DNA of 64,000 nucleotides from an uncultured Phascolarctobacterium sp. (GCA_949285135.1 CASDXO010000011.1:1-64000), one strand, 5' to 3'. Positions 36,568 to 45,806 are shown, numbered from the stretch's first letter. A program made the numbers and translations. The notes: a model not told the origin generated them from the letters alone.

Positions 36568-38301
36568 ATGGCATACGTAGCATTATACCGCCGCTGGCGT
36601 CCGCAGGACTTTGATGCACTGGTGGGCCAGCAGCCGGTCAAGACGGCTTTGAGCAATGCGCTGAGCAGTGGTCGCATTGCCCATGCGTATCTGTTTTCCG
36701 GCCCAAGAGGTACCGGCAAGACCAGTACGGCGCGTATACTGGCAAAAGCCCTGAACTGCGAGCAGGGGCCTACGCCGCATCCCTGCGGGCACTGCCTTAA
36801 CTGTGAACGAATTGCAGCAGGTACTTCCATGGATGTATTTGAAATTGATGCTGCCTCCAATCGCGGTATCGAAGAAATAAAGTCGCTGCGCGAACAGCTG
36901 GCCTTTGCTCCGGTTAACGGCAGATACAAGATTTACATTATCGATGAAGTGCACATGCTGACTACGGAAGCTTTTAATGCACTGCTCAAAACCCTGGAAG
37001 AGCCGCCAGCTCATGTTATTTTTATTCTTGCTACTACAGACCCGCACCGGATTCCGGCGACTATTCACTCTCGCTGTCAGCGGTTTGATTTCCGGCGGGT
37101 AACGGTGGATGAGATTGCTGAGCATCTGGCGCTGGTAGCGGAAAAAAGCGGTATCCGGGCAGAAACAGAGGCGCTGCGGCTGATTGCCATTCAGGCAGAA
37201 GGCGGTATGCGCGATGCATTGAGCCTGCTGGATCAGTGCGGCGTTATGTCGCAGCAGGTAACAGTGCAGACAGTACGCGAAGTACTGGGTATTGTCGGCA
37301 GGGAGTCACTGCGTGAGCTGGTGCTGGGTATAGGCAAGCAGCAGGTGCCGCAGGTGCTGGAGCAGCTGAGCTTCCTGCTGGAACAGGGTAAGGATGTGAA
37401 ACAGATTCTTACGGAACTGGCTGAATATCTGCGGGCTTTGCTGCTGTATCAGGCAGCGCCGTCCTATCAGGAGCCTTATCTTACTGATACGGCAGAAGAA
37501 CTGGAAAAATGTGTACAGTTTTTCAGTCGCGACAGGATTATGGCTGCGCAGCAGCGACTGCATGAGGCGGTCAGCGAACTGCGCTGGACCATGCGGCCGC
37601 GCATTACGGCGGAGCTGTGTCTGTTTGATTTGTGCCGCATGGAGGGCAGTACTTTGGCGGCGCTGGCGGCAAGAGTAGAACTGCTGGAACAGAAGCTGCG
37701 TCAGCAGCCTGCTGTGCAGGTGCTGCCAAATGCATATGCTGATGTGCCGGAAACAATGCAGCCCTATGAAGCTACTGCCATGCCGCAGCCGGCTGCAGAG
37801 AAACTTCCTGAACCGGTGCAGCAGACAAATATTGTTGCAAAACCGGCTTCTGTACGGCAGAAGGAACCTGTCCGGCAGGAACAGCCGGAGCAGGAATATG
37901 GCGGCGACTGGGCAACAGGCGAAGAATATTGGAAAAAGGCGCTGGAGATACTGACAGCGGAGAAAAAAATCGCCATGGTGTCCTGCGCCCGCGGCGGACG
38001 GGTAGTAAGCTTTGCCAATGGGTTGCTGCAGGTGGCATTTAAAGCGAAATTTATCTGCGCACGAATGAATAAGGATGATTACAGACTGGTGTTTGAGGAT
38101 GCGCTGCTCCGCACTTCCAGAGAAAAGATAAGACTGGAATGCATCGAAGCCGGCACAGCCGTAAAAACACCGCCGAAAAAGCAGGAAGCACCTGCTGTCG
38201 AGGAGCAGCCGCAGGTAGACATATCTACTGTAGCGCCTAATCTGCAGAAGGCCATGGCTGCTTTTGGCAAAAGTCTGTATGAATATAAAGAAAATGAATA
38301 G
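36568..38301 (+). CDS. dnaX: DNA polymerase III subunit tau/gamma
   Basis: A 577-residue clamp-loader ATPase: Walker A GPRGTGKTS (near residue 45), four-Cys zinc module (CEQGPTPHPCGHCLNC), IDEVHML, ATTDPHRIPATIHSRCQ sensor 1/SRC motif, then an extended C-terminal region with a Pro/Gln-rich linker and a tau-type alpha-binding domain. It loads the beta clamp and links polymerase to helicase. ATG follows AAAGGAG. First gene of dnaX-ybaB-recR-bofA. Confidence 0.96.
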   Translation: MAYVALYRRWRPQDFDALVGQQPVKTALSNALSSGRIAHAYLFSGPRGTGKTSTARILAKALNCEQGPTPHPCGHCLNCERIAAGTSMDVFEIDAASNRGIEEIKSLREQLAFAPVNGRYKIYIIDEVHMLTTEAFNALLKTLEEPPAHVIFILATTDPHRIPATIHSRCQRFDFRRVTVDEIAEHLALVAEKSGIRAETEALRLIAIQAEGGMRDALSLLDQCGVMSQQVTVQTVREVLGIVGRESLRELVLGIGKQQVPQVLEQLSFLLEQGKDVKQILTELAEYLRALLLYQAAPSYQEPYLTDTAEELEKCVQFFSRDRIMAAQQRLHEAVSELRWTMRPRITAELCLFDLCRMEGSTLAALAARVELLEQKLRQQPAVQVLPNAYADVPETMQPYEATAMPQPAAEKLPEPVQQTNIVAKPASVRQKEPVRQEQPEQEYGGDWATGEEYWKKALEILTAEKKIAMVSCARGGRVVSFANGLLQVAFKAKFICARMNKDDYRLVFEDALLRTSREKIRLECIEAGTAVKTPPKKQEAPAVEEQPQVDISTVAPNLQKAMAAFGKSLYEYKENE

Positions 38302-38333
38302 TAAACTTGCTGTTTAAAGGAGGAATATTAATT

Positions 38334-38660
38334 ATGTTTAATGGTGGAATGGGCAATATGCAGGGAATGCTGAAAAAAGTGCAGAAAATGCAGGCTGATA
38401 TGATGAAGATGCAGGAGGATTTGAAAAACCGCACAGTAGAAACTACTGTAGGCGGCGGTGCCGTAAGTGTTGTTGTCAGCGGCAAAAAGGAACTGAAATC
38501 TATTAAGATAGCTCCTTCTGCGGTAGATCCGGATGACGTAGAAATGCTGGAAGATCTGATTATCAGCGCTGTAAATGAAGGTATGCGCAAGGTTGATGAA
38601 ATGACTGAAAAAGAAATGGGCAAAGTTACCGGCGGCATGAAACTGCCCGGCATGTTCTGA
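38334..38660 (+). CDS. ybaB: YbaB/EbfC nucleoid-associated protein
   Basis: A 108-residue protein starting with a Met/Gln/Gly-rich helix ([20 protein letters not shown]) and the YbaB fold ([21 protein letters not shown], later INEGMRKV-like helix, [12 protein letters not shown] end). It binds DNA as a dimer and is coupled to recR. ATG 38334 follows AAAGGAGG; the longer frame is not needed. Confidence 0.95.
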   Translation: MFNGGMGNMQGMLKKVQKMQADMMKMQEDLKNRTVETTVGGGAVSVVVSGKKELKSIKIAPSAVDPDDVEMLEDLIISAVNEGMRKVDEMTEKEMGKVTGGMKLPGMF

Positions 38661-38662
38661 TA

Positions 38663-39262
38663 ATGGCAAGGATGATCAGGCCGCTGGCCAATCTGTATGA
38701 ACAGCTGCGGCGGCTGCCGGGCATCGGCTCTAAGACAGCCATGCGTCTGGCGTATCATATCATTGACATGCCGGCCGAGGATGTGCGTCAGCTGGCGGCA
38801 GCGCTGAATGCAGCCAAGGAGAGCATCCATTACTGCCGCTGCTGTTATAATCTTACGGACGGTGAGCTGTGCGAAATCTGCAGTGATGCAGGCAGAGATC
38901 GCTTCACTATCTGTGTTGTGGAACAGCCGCAGGATATTGCGGCCATGGAGCGCAGCCGCGGTTATCATGGGCTCTATCATGTGCTGCACGGCGTCTTGTC
39001 GCCACTGGATGGTATCGGGCCGGAAAATCTGCGTATTCGCGAACTGTTTCAACGGCTGCAGTGTGAGTCGGTCGAAGAAATTATTATCGCTACCAATTCC
39101 GATGTGGAAGGGGAGGCTACGGCTGCTTATCTGGCACAGCTCTTAAAACCTGTTGGTATAAGGGTGAGCCGTATTGCGCACGGACTGCCTGTGGGCGGTG
39201 ATCTGGAATATGCCGATGAAGTGACTTTGTCACGGGCGCTGGAAAACAGACGGGAAATGTAA
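38663..39262 (+). CDS. recR: Recombination protein RecR
   Basis: A 199-residue RecR: helix-hairpin-helix [15 protein letters not shown] near residue 13, a C4 zinc finger ([16 protein letters not shown] near 54-69), TOPRIM domain ([27 protein letters not shown]) and a Walker B-like C-terminal segment. It acts with RecF/RecO in gap repair. It starts 2 bp after ybaB, implying coupling. Confidence 0.96.
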   Translation: MARMIRPLANLYEQLRRLPGIGSKTAMRLAYHIIDMPAEDVRQLAAALNAAKESIHYCRCCYNLTDGELCEICSDAGRDRFTICVVEQPQDIAAMERSRGYHGLYHVLHGVLSPLDGIGPENLRIRELFQRLQCESVEEIIIATNSDVEGEATAAYLAQLLKPVGIRVSRIAHGLPVGGDLEYADEVTLSRALENRREM

Positions 39263-39284
39263 AAGATAAAGGGAAAGGCTGGCC

Positions 39285-39581
39285 TTGATTATGGAAATGC
39301 TAAACAGTATTTCAGCAAGTCTGGGACTGGGGCCTTTAGGTCCTGTGGCTCCGTTGCTGGCAGGCGTGCTTATTGTTCTGGTGGCGGTAAAACTGTTGTC
39401 GCTGCCCTTTAAGCTTGTCTGGAACGGCATTTGCGGTGCCATATTGCTGTGGCTTGTCAATTTACTGGGAACCATGGTGGGATTCCATATGAAAATTACG
39501 CTGCTAAAAGCACTGATTGCAGGAATCTTTGGTATTCCGGGTGCTGTGGCAGTGGTGCTGTTTGAAATTTTTGGTAAATGA
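39285..39581 (+). CDS. bofA: BofA-family membrane protein
   Basis: A 98-residue (TTG start) or 96-residue (ATG 39291) protein with two to three membrane helices and the pro-sigmaK processing inhibitor BofA pattern (VLIVLVAVKLLSLPFKLVWN, later LLKALIAGIFGIPGAVAVVLFEIF). In Bacillus it holds the SpoIVFB protease inactive during sporulation, and its place after recR is conserved. AAAGG precedes the TTG by 6 nt, so I list that start, but ATG 39291 is equally possible. Confidence 0.85.
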   Translation: MIMEMLNSISASLGLGPLGPVAPLLAGVLIVLVAVKLLSLPFKLVWNGICGAILLWLVNLLGTMVGFHMKITLLKALIAGIFGIPGAVAVVLFEIFGK

Positions 39582-39608
39582 TATTGTTCTGTATTGGAGG
39601 GACTTATA

Positions 39609-40424
39609 ATGTGTGCATTGCGTAAAGCTATGACTGTTGCCGGAAGTGATACCAGCGGCGGTGCCGGTATGGCTGCGGATTTAAAGACTTTTGAGGAACT
39701 GAATGTTTACGGTATGACTGCGCTGACAGTTATTGTGGCGCAGAATCCGCATAATGCATGGGATCATGAGATTTTTCCCATCGACATCAAAGTTATAGAA
39801 AAACAACTGGAAACAATTTTGGCCGGTATCGGTGTTGATGCCATGAAGACAGGCATGCTCGGCAGTGCCGAGTTAGTAGAGCTGGTGGCAGCTACCATTG
39901 ACCGTTTCCAGCTGAAGAATGTCGTTATCGACCCGGTAATGGTCTGCAAAGGCATAGATACCATTATGGTTCCGGGTGCTGCTGCTGCTATCAGACAGCT
40001 GCTGATTAAACGCGCTGATGTAATTACTCCTAATACATTGGAAGCTGCCTATCTGGCAGGTATGCCTCAGGTAAAAACTCTGGAGGATATTAAAGAAGCT
40101 GCCGGACGCATTAAAGAGCTGGGAGCCAGATATGTTGTTATTAAAGGTGGCGAGCGGATGGAAAATGACGAAGCCATTGACGTTTTATATGATGGCAAAA
40201 ACTTTACCGAAATGGCGGCAAAGAAAATTTATCCATCTTATAACCATGGTGCAGGCTGTACCTATTCGGCAGCTATTACTGCCGGACTGGCCAATGGACT
40301 AAGTGTCCATGAAGCTGTGCAGCAGGCTAAACAGTTTATTACTGCGGCTTTGCGTCATTCCTTTGTGCTGAACAAGTACAGCGGTTGCACTAATCATACC
40401 GCTTTTCGCAGACAGGCGGACTGA
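39609..40424 (+). CDS. pdxK: Pyridoxine/pyridoxal kinase of the ThiD-like family
   Basis: A 271-residue ribokinase-fold enzyme: VAGSDTSGGAGMAADLKTF near the N-terminus, DAMKTGMLGS, VVIDPVMVCKG and the catalytic YNHGAGCTYSAAI segment. The stretch VIVAQNPHNAWDHEIFPID is characteristic of the Bacillus PdxK subgroup rather than of HMP kinases (ThiD). It phosphorylates B6 vitamers to make PLP. ATG 39609 follows TGGAGGG. A dual HMP kinase activity cannot be excluded. Confidence 0.85.
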   Translation: MCALRKAMTVAGSDTSGGAGMAADLKTFEELNVYGMTALTVIVAQNPHNAWDHEIFPIDIKVIEKQLETILAGIGVDAMKTGMLGSAELVELVAATIDRFQLKNVVIDPVMVCKGIDTIMVPGAAAAIRQLLIKRADVITPNTLEAAYLAGMPQVKTLEDIKEAAGRIKELGARYVVIKGGERMENDEAIDVLYDGKNFTEMAAKKIYPSYNHGAGCTYSAAITAGLANGLSVHEAVQQAKQFITAALRHSFVLNKYSGCTNHTAFRRQAD

Positions 40425-40760
40425 GTCTGCTGCAGTTTGGTTCCGTTATATAAAAGCCTTATGATTTTATTGGTAAATGACGGAAAATATGTTGACATAC
40501 AGGTAAAAAATAATTAAAAAGACAAATGCCTTACAGCAGGTATTTGTCTTTTTTTAATATACTTTACTTTAGCATTGCAAAGCTGTAAAAAGTATGATAG
40601 AATATCTGTTATAAATAATAAAGTAATATGTTCCGTTTATAAAATAAAAATCAAAAAAAAGTTTTTGCTTTATAGACAGATTATACCGGGATTTTCATAA
40701 AAATATGATATATACTTTGTTATTATACTGCAGAATAAAACCAGTTTAAGGAGTGAAAGT
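40425..40760. other. 336-bp intergenic region, pdxK to XRE gene
   Basis: AT-rich. It contains the pdxK terminator at 40516-40555 and AT-rich promoter-like sequence before the XRE gene. I see no gene or conserved RNA here. Confidence 0.6.
40516..40555 (+). terminator. Terminator after pdxK
   Basis: Stem AAAAGACAAATGCC / GGTATTTGTCTTTT (one G-U pair), 8-nt loop, T-run. It lies about 90 bp past the pdxK stop. Confidence 0.85.
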
Positions 40761-41087
40761 ATGGCTATTGACAGAAAAGATGTTGATTACAAGAAAATCG
40801 GCAACAACATCAAGATTATGCGTATCACCAAAGGAGTCTCCCAGATAAAGATGGCGAAAACACTGGGTCTTTCACAAACGCATATGAGTAATATCGAAAA
40901 TGGCAATATCGGTCTCAGCCTGGTATCGGCCATCCAGATCAGCCAGTTTTTGGACTGCACCATCGATGAGCTTGTATACGGTAAAGAAAACAGACAGGAG
41001 AAAGATAATGGTCTTGACGTACTGTCCGGCGTTACAGTTAACGAGCTTGCTGAAGCCTTGCGACTGCTGTCTTTAAGAAACAAATAA
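40761..41087 (+). CDS. XRE-family transcriptional regulator
   Basis: A 108-residue protein with a Cro/C1 helix-turn-helix in residues 12-68 (KIMRITKGVSQIKMAKTLGLSQTHMSNIENG) and a short C-terminal helix ending NELAEALRLLSLRNK. It is monocistronic. A TTGTATAC/GTATACAA inverted repeat lies 67 bp downstream, upstream of the transporter promoter, and is a plausible target. The signal it senses is unknown. Confidence 0.88.
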   Translation: MAIDRKDVDYKKIGNNIKIMRITKGVSQIKMAKTLGLSQTHMSNIENGNIGLSLVSAIQISQFLDCTIDELVYGKENRQEKDNGLDVLSGVTVNELAEALRLLSLRNK

Positions 41088-41095
41088 TCAGAGCG

Positions 41096-41131
41096 GCACT
41101 TTCTGCTACCTGCAGCGGGAAGTGCTTTTTT
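41096..41131 (+). terminator. Terminator of the XRE gene
   Basis: Stem GCACTTTCTGC / GCAGCGGGAAGTGC (small bulge), loop TACCT, TTTTTT tail. Confidence 0.82.
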
Positions 41132-41153
41132 ATGGCGTAACAGATAAAGAATA

Positions 41154-41183
41154 TTGTATACACGCGAATAATACTGTATACAA
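41154..41183 (+). promoter_or_regulatory. Inverted-repeat operator before the DAACS transporter
   Basis: TTGTATAC (41154-41161) and GTATACAA (41176-41183) are perfect inverted repeats 22 bp apart, that is two helical turns, each containing the palindrome GTATAC. They end 21 bp before the extended -10. Confidence 0.65.
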
Positions 41184-41204
41184 AAGCATAAAAGAGAAAA
41201 ATTT

Positions 41205-41213
41205 TGGTATAAT
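41205..41213 (+). promoter_or_regulatory. Extended -10 of the DAACS transporter gene
   Basis: TGG plus TATAAT at 41208-41213, 39 bp before the start codon. No clear -35, consistent with control from the adjacent inverted repeat. Confidence 0.6.
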
Positions 41214-41252
41214 GAAAAGCATAAATTGTATTTTTATTAGGGGGAGTATGTA

Positions 41253-42464
41253 ATGAACTTATCAACAAAAATCTTAATTGCTCTCGGCCTTGGTATTATT
41301 GCCGGTCTGGAGCTGGGTGCGGAGGGTGTAGACCTGGCTAAGACCTGGATTGCTCCGTTTGGCACCATCTTTATGAATATGATCAAAATGATCATCGTAC
41401 CGCTGGTATTTTCTTCTCTGGTTATCGGTGTCTGCAGTCTTGGTGACGTTAAGAAGATCGGCCGCATCGGTGCGAAAACCATGGCTTACTATCTGGGCAC
41501 TACTGCTTTTGCTATCGTTTTAGGCCTGATCCTGGCTATCATTATCCAACCGGGTGCTGGTGTGAATATGCCTGCTGAGGGTGTAAAAGCTGCTGCGAAG
41601 GCTGCACCGCCCATTATGAGCGTAATTATCGACATTTTCCCGACTAATGCCATGGAAGCAATGCTGAAAGCAAATATGCTGCAGATCATCGTCTTCTCTC
41701 TGTTTATCGGCATTGGTATCTCCATGGTTGGCGAACGTGCTGAATATCTGAAAAGAACCATCGACGGTCTGGCAGAAGTATCCTACAAAATTGTAGGTAT
41801 GATTATGAATTTTGCTCCTATCGGCGTATTTGGCCTGATTACTCCGGTTGTTGCTGCCAATGGCCCGGCTGTATTGCTGCCGCTGTTGAAAGTTGTAGTT
41901 GCCGTATATCTCGGCTGCCTGCTGCATGCCGTTATCGTTTACGGCGCCATGCTGCAGTTTATCGGCAAAATCAGTCCGGTACAATTCTTCAAAGGTATTG
42001 CTCCGGCACAGCTGCTGGCATTTACCAGCTGTTCTTCCGGTGGCAGCCTGCCTGTAAATATGGCCTGTGTACAGAAACTGGGTGTTTCCAAAGAGATTTC
42101 CAGCTTCGTCCTGCCTCTGGGCGCTACCATTAACATGGACGGCACCGCCGTATATCAGGGCGTGTGCGCACTGTTCATTGCTCAGATTTACGGTGTTGAC
42201 CTGACCAGCGGCCAGCTGCTGACTGTCATTCTGACCGGTACTCTGGCTTCTATCGGTACCGCCGGTGTTCCCGGTGCAGGCTTTATCATGCTGACCATGA
42301 TTCTGACCGCTATCGGTCTGCCTCTGGAAGGATCCGCACTGATTGCCGGTATCGACCGTATTCTTGATATGCCGCGTACCTGCGTTAATATCACCGGTGA
42401 CGCAACTGTCTGCTATCTGGTAGATAAGAGCGAAAAAGAAAATGTTAAAGAGCCTCTGTTTTAA
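41253..42464 (+). CDS. Dicarboxylate/amino acid:cation symporter (DAACS)
   Basis: A 403-residue GltP/DctA/SstT-type transporter. Re-entrant loop HP1 (CSSGGSLPVNMACVQKLG near residue 260), the NMDGTA motif (near 296-301) and HP2 (IGTAGVPGAGFIMLTMIL near 334) are intact. It moves glutamate, aspartate, serine or C4-dicarboxylates with Na+ or H+. ATG follows GGGGG. It appears regulated separately from the upstream XRE gene. Confidence 0.93.
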   Translation: MNLSTKILIALGLGIIAGLELGAEGVDLAKTWIAPFGTIFMNMIKMIIVPLVFSSLVIGVCSLGDVKKIGRIGAKTMAYYLGTTAFAIVLGLILAIIIQPGAGVNMPAEGVKAAAKAAPPIMSVIIDIFPTNAMEAMLKANMLQIIVFSLFIGIGISMVGERAEYLKRTIDGLAEVSYKIVGMIMNFAPIGVFGLITPVVAANGPAVLLPLLKVVVAVYLGCLLHAVIVYGAMLQFIGKISPVQFFKGIAPAQLLAFTSCSSGGSLPVNMACVQKLGVSKEISSFVLPLGATINMDGTAVYQGVCALFIAQIYGVDLTSGQLLTVILTGTLASIGTAGVPGAGFIMLTMILTAIGLPLEGSALIAGIDRILDMPRTCVNITGDATVCYLVDKSEKENVKEPLF

Positions 42465-42479
42465 CTGATTAAAAATTTT

Positions 42480-42519
42480 GACTGCGTTTGCGGATGATAC
42501 CGCAGGCGCAGTCTTTTTT
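42480..42519 (+). terminator. Terminator of the DAACS gene
   Basis: Two-step stem GACTGCG-TGCGG / CCGCA-CGCAGTC with T7 tail. Confidence 0.88.
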
Positions 42520-42615
42520 CTTAGCGATATTTTTTACACCATTGTTACATTTTTCAGCAGGAAATTATTTGCCTGTTGTAGAAAGTTAAATATTATTTTC
42601 TGTGAAGGTGCGGCA

Positions 42616-43269
42616 ATGAATGATTTAGAAGCTTTGAAGCAGGGTATTTACGAAAAACTGCATCGGCGTCCGGCAGGGATTGATAAGCTGGACAGCTTAT
42701 GGGATGCGGCAGTATTGCTGCCTATTGTGGATACGGCAGCTGGCCCGTCGGTACTGTTTGAGGTACGCTCGCTGCAGCTGCACAGGCAGCCGGGAGAAGT
42801 ATGCTTTCCGGGCGGTCGCTATGAATGTGCCGATAAGGATTTTCGGATTACGGCTATTCGTGAGACCTGTGAAGAACTGGGACTTGCGGAACGGGACATC
42901 AGCATTCTGGGAGAGCTGGATGCACTGGTGACTCATACAGGACCGATTATCCATCCCTTTGTAGGGTTTATAAGCAGACCGGACAAGATAAGTTTTAATA
43001 CCGGTGAAGTGCATGAAGTCTTTACCGTGCCGCTGCGTCAGCTGCTGGAACAGGAACCGCTCAAATGCTCCATGCTGCTGGCAGACAGACCGGCAGAAGA
43101 TTTTCCGTTTAATCTGGTACCGGAACGGCAGCGGGACTGGAGAATGCACAAGCAGTATAATATTTATTTTTATCAGTACCAGGGGCGTGTTATCTGGGGA
43201 CTGACCGCCAGGATGCTGTACGCATTTTTGCGCCGCAACCGTGACGTACTGCATGAATTTATCCGATGA
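42616..43269 (+). CDS. Nudix hydrolase, CoA pyrophosphatase type
   Basis: A 217-residue Nudix protein. The Nudix box begins GGRYECADKDFRITAIRETCEELG (near residues 75-98), and the upstream LHRQPGEVCFPGG segment is the mark of the CoA pyrophosphatase group (YeaB/NudL). These enzymes split CoA or oxidised CoA. I start at ATG 42616 after GAAGGTG; the longer frame would run through the preceding terminator. It overlaps or abuts the LCP gene. Confidence 0.87.
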   Translation: MNDLEALKQGIYEKLHRRPAGIDKLDSLWDAAVLLPIVDTAAGPSVLFEVRSLQLHRQPGEVCFPGGRYECADKDFRITAIRETCEELGLAERDISILGELDALVTHTGPIIHPFVGFISRPDKISFNTGEVHEVFTVPLRQLLEQEPLKCSMLLADRPAEDFPFNLVPERQRDWRMHKQYNIYFYQYQGRVIWGLTARMLYAFLRRNRDVLHEFIR

Positions 43270-43292
43270 ACAGGGAAAGGAATAATTTATCG

Positions 43293-44690
43293 ATGAAGAA
43301 GTTTCTGAATGGCAAGATGCTGATTATTTTAGGTGTGCTTTGTATTGCAGCCTATGGTCTGTACAGTGTGTTTTTCCCAGATCGGTCGCTGGACAATCTG
43401 ACCAGGGAAGACCGTCTGGCACTCAAGAGGAATATAGTCGTACTGGGTGTTGATGAACGCCCTGCCGAGCAGGATGTGGGACGCAGCGACACCCTGTTTG
43501 TGGTGATGTTTGATAAGGACAGCAAGAATATCTCTTTGCTTTCCATTCCCCGCGATACCCGTGTACGCATACCGGGCCACGGCTGGGATAAGATTAACCA
43601 TGCTTATGCCTATGGCGGCCGTGAGCTGACGCAGAAAACTGTGGAAGAATTGCTGGGTATCAGGATAGACAATTACGTCATGGTTGATTTTAAAGGCTTT
43701 AAGGGCCTTGTAGATGCTATTGGCGGTATTGATATCAATGTGGAAAAGGATATGTATTATTATGACGACTGGGACGGCTTCAAGGTAGATTTGAAGAAAG
43801 GGCCGCAGCATCTGGATGGGGAAACAGCTATCCAGTATGTACGTTATCGTGATGAGGAAGGCGATATAGGCCGCATCAGACGCCAGCAGCATTTTATGCT
43901 GGCCGTATATGACAAGATTACTTCTGCTGATATGCTGCTGCATGTTCCCGGACTTGCCAAACAGCTTACGTCCATGATTAAGACTAATCTGCCGGTCAGC
44001 GACATGATGGATATCGGCAAAGCGCTGCATTCCATGGTTAAGGAAGGCGGTCTGGTTATGGCTACTGTTCCCGGTACGCCAAAATATATCGACGGTATCA
44101 GCTACTGGCTGCCGGATATAACTGATCTGCGCAGTGAGATGGTTAAGATGCAGGGCGCGCAGATGAGCGAGCGCTACAAAAATGCTGCTGAAATCATGGA
44201 AAACGAGTATAATCGTGCACTGGAAAAAGTTGAGCAGGGCGATACCAGCGACGAGAATAAGGAAGAACTGAAAAAGGAAAAAGATGCTGCCGAAGAAAAA
44301 ACTGACAAGGATGCAGCAGGCGAGATAAAAGCTAAAGATAAAAAGAAATCCGGTAAGGACAGCAAACGGGAGCTGGCTAAACAGGAAGCACGTCCGGAAA
44401 GCGAAGCTTCTGACGAGCGTTCCGGCAGTACGGTAGTGCGGCTGGTAAACTGCAGCGGCAATAAAGAGGCAGCGGCAGCGGCAACTGCCATGCTGCAAAA
44501 TGCAGGCTTTACTGTTGTCAGCGGCGGCAGCGGCGAAGTGATTGAAAGCACCACAGTTATTTCTACTACTAATAACGGCGCTGTAGTCAGCAGATTGTCC
44601 AATGTGCCCTTTGCTCATAAGATGCGTATCAGCAGAGACGGTGCTGCAGATTGTGCCGGTGTCATTATGCTGGGTAAAGATTTTCAATAA
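43293..44690 (+). CDS. LytR-CpsA-Psr (LCP) family cell-wall transferase
   Basis: A 465-residue protein with an N-terminal membrane anchor (residues 8-25), an LCP domain (NIVVLGVDERP, GRSDTLFVVMFD, SIPRDTRVRIPG, KINHAYAYGG, later RYRDEEGDIGRIRRQQ), a highly charged Lys/Glu linker (about 310-375) and a C-terminal LytR_C domain (STVVRLVNCSGNKEAAAAA). LCP enzymes attach anionic glycopolymers to peptidoglycan. ATG 43293 follows AAGGA at long spacing; ATG 43266, overlapping the Nudix stop, is the alternative. Confidence 0.9.
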   Translation: MKKFLNGKMLIILGVLCIAAYGLYSVFFPDRSLDNLTREDRLALKRNIVVLGVDERPAEQDVGRSDTLFVVMFDKDSKNISLLSIPRDTRVRIPGHGWDKINHAYAYGGRELTQKTVEELLGIRIDNYVMVDFKGFKGLVDAIGGIDINVEKDMYYYDDWDGFKVDLKKGPQHLDGETAIQYVRYRDEEGDIGRIRRQQHFMLAVYDKITSADMLLHVPGLAKQLTSMIKTNLPVSDMMDIGKALHSMVKEGGLVMATVPGTPKYIDGISYWLPDITDLRSEMVKMQGAQMSERYKNAAEIMENEYNRALEKVEQGDTSDENKEELKKEKDAAEEKTDKDAAGEIKAKDKKKSGKDSKRELAKQEARPESEASDERSGSTVVRLVNCSGNKEAAAAATAMLQNAGFTVVSGGSGEVIESTTVISTTNNGAVVSRLSNVPFAHKMRISRDGAADCAGVIMLGKDFQ

Positions 44691-44724
44691 CATAGAGAAA
44701 TTGTAAGAAAATTTACAAAAATGC

Positions 44725-44753
44725 TTGATTTTTACTGTTAAATTTGCTATACT
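44725..44753 (+). promoter_or_regulatory. Promoter just downstream of the LCP gene
   Basis: TTGATT (44725-44730), 17-bp spacer, TATACT (44748-44753). A terminator follows only about 20-30 bp past the expected start point. Confidence 0.6.
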
Positions 44754-44780
44754 TAAACCATCAAAACAGCCCCTCATTTG

Positions 44781-44808
44781 GCCCTTCTTCGCAAGGGCTT
44801 TTTTTTTT
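44781..44808 (+). terminator. Terminator after the LCP gene
   Basis: Stem GCCCTT / AAGGGC, loop CTTCGC, ten T residues. Confidence 0.85.
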
Positions 44809-44948
44809 GCCATTATCGTGGTATGTTACAAATAAGTGAATAATAATGAAGTCAAGGGGCGGTCAATATAGAAAAAAACAGCTATTTATGATAAAATATA
44901 ACATAATTATTAATTTTAGCGAGTATGCTTCAATAACAGGAGGCTCTT

Positions 44949-45806
44949 ATGAGTACAGATATACATGTGGTCGTGGACAGCATTGCTGCTGCCGGTGAAA
45001 CACCTCTGAAGGATAATCCACGCTGTCACGTGCTGCGTCTGGTAGTACGCCAGGGCGAATGTGAATGGCAGGACGGGGAACGGACGCTGCAGGAGATGTT
45101 TACCATGGTCAGCGCAACCGGTAAGCTGCCTACTACTTCACAGCCGCCTATCGGCTCCATGCTGGAGCTGTTTACGGAGCTGTCGCGTCAGGGCAAGAAA
45201 GTTATTATGCTGACAGTCAGCAGTGTCTTGAGCGGTACCTATCAGACTGCCTGTCTGGCTGCGCGTCAGGTTATGGAAGAAATCGAAGGCGCGGATATTC
45301 GTATCGTAGACAGCAAGACGGCAGCCTGCCCTATCAGCGGCGTGGCCATGGAAATACTGGAACAGACGGCAGCAGGCATGGGAATGGACGCAGCAGCAGC
45401 ACTGGCAGAGGACATGTTTGCCCGTACGGAAACTTTTTTCAGTGTAAATACGCTGGAGTATCTCCAGAAAGGCGGACGCATTGGTGCCGTAGGTGCACTG
45501 CTGGGCAGTATTTTAGGGATTCGTCCCATCGTACATCTGCAGGCGGACGGAAATCTGGAAGTGGCAGATAAATGTCGAACTAGAAAGAAAGTTTTAAAAA
45601 GAATGACAGAGCTGGCTGCTGCCAAACAGCCTATTGAAGCGGTCTATGTGGCGCATGCCGAGGCCGCCGAAGACGCGCAGGCCCTGAAACAGGAAATGCA
45701 GGAACTGTTTCCCGGCGTGCCCGCCATGGTGACCGGTATCGGCACCGTGCTGGCCGCACATCTGGGCCCGGGTGTCATAGGCCTTTTTGTCCGCCGCCGG
45801 GCTTAG
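44949..45806 (+). CDS. DegV family fatty-acid-binding protein
   Basis: A 285-residue DegV protein: VVVDSIAAAGE start, TSQPPIGSMLELFTEL and the SSVLSGTYQTACLAA motif (near residue 93-107) that holds the fatty-acid carboxylate, and a C-terminal GPGVIGLFVRR. DegV/FakB proteins present fatty acids to the kinase FakA. ATG follows AGGAGG. The fakA-type gene starts 16 bp after it. Confidence 0.92.
   Translation: MSTDIHVVVDSIAAAGETPLKDNPRCHVLRLVVRQGECEWQDGERTLQEMFTMVSATGKLPTTSQPPIGSMLELFTELSRQGKKVIMLTVSSVLSGTYQTACLAARQVMEEIEGADIRIVDSKTAACPISGVAMEILEQTAAGMGMDAAAALAEDMFARTETFFSVNTLEYLQKGGRIGAVGALLGSILGIRPIVHLQADGNLEVADKCRTRKKVLKRMTELAAAKQPIEAVYVAHAEAAEDAQALKQEMQELFPGVPAMVTGIGTVLAAHLGPGVIGLFVRRRA

Noticed and set aside
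43329-44813. Minus-strand open frame of 494 codons across the LCP gene
   Set aside because: It covers the LCP frame and its terminator, and its predicted product has no recognisable domain.
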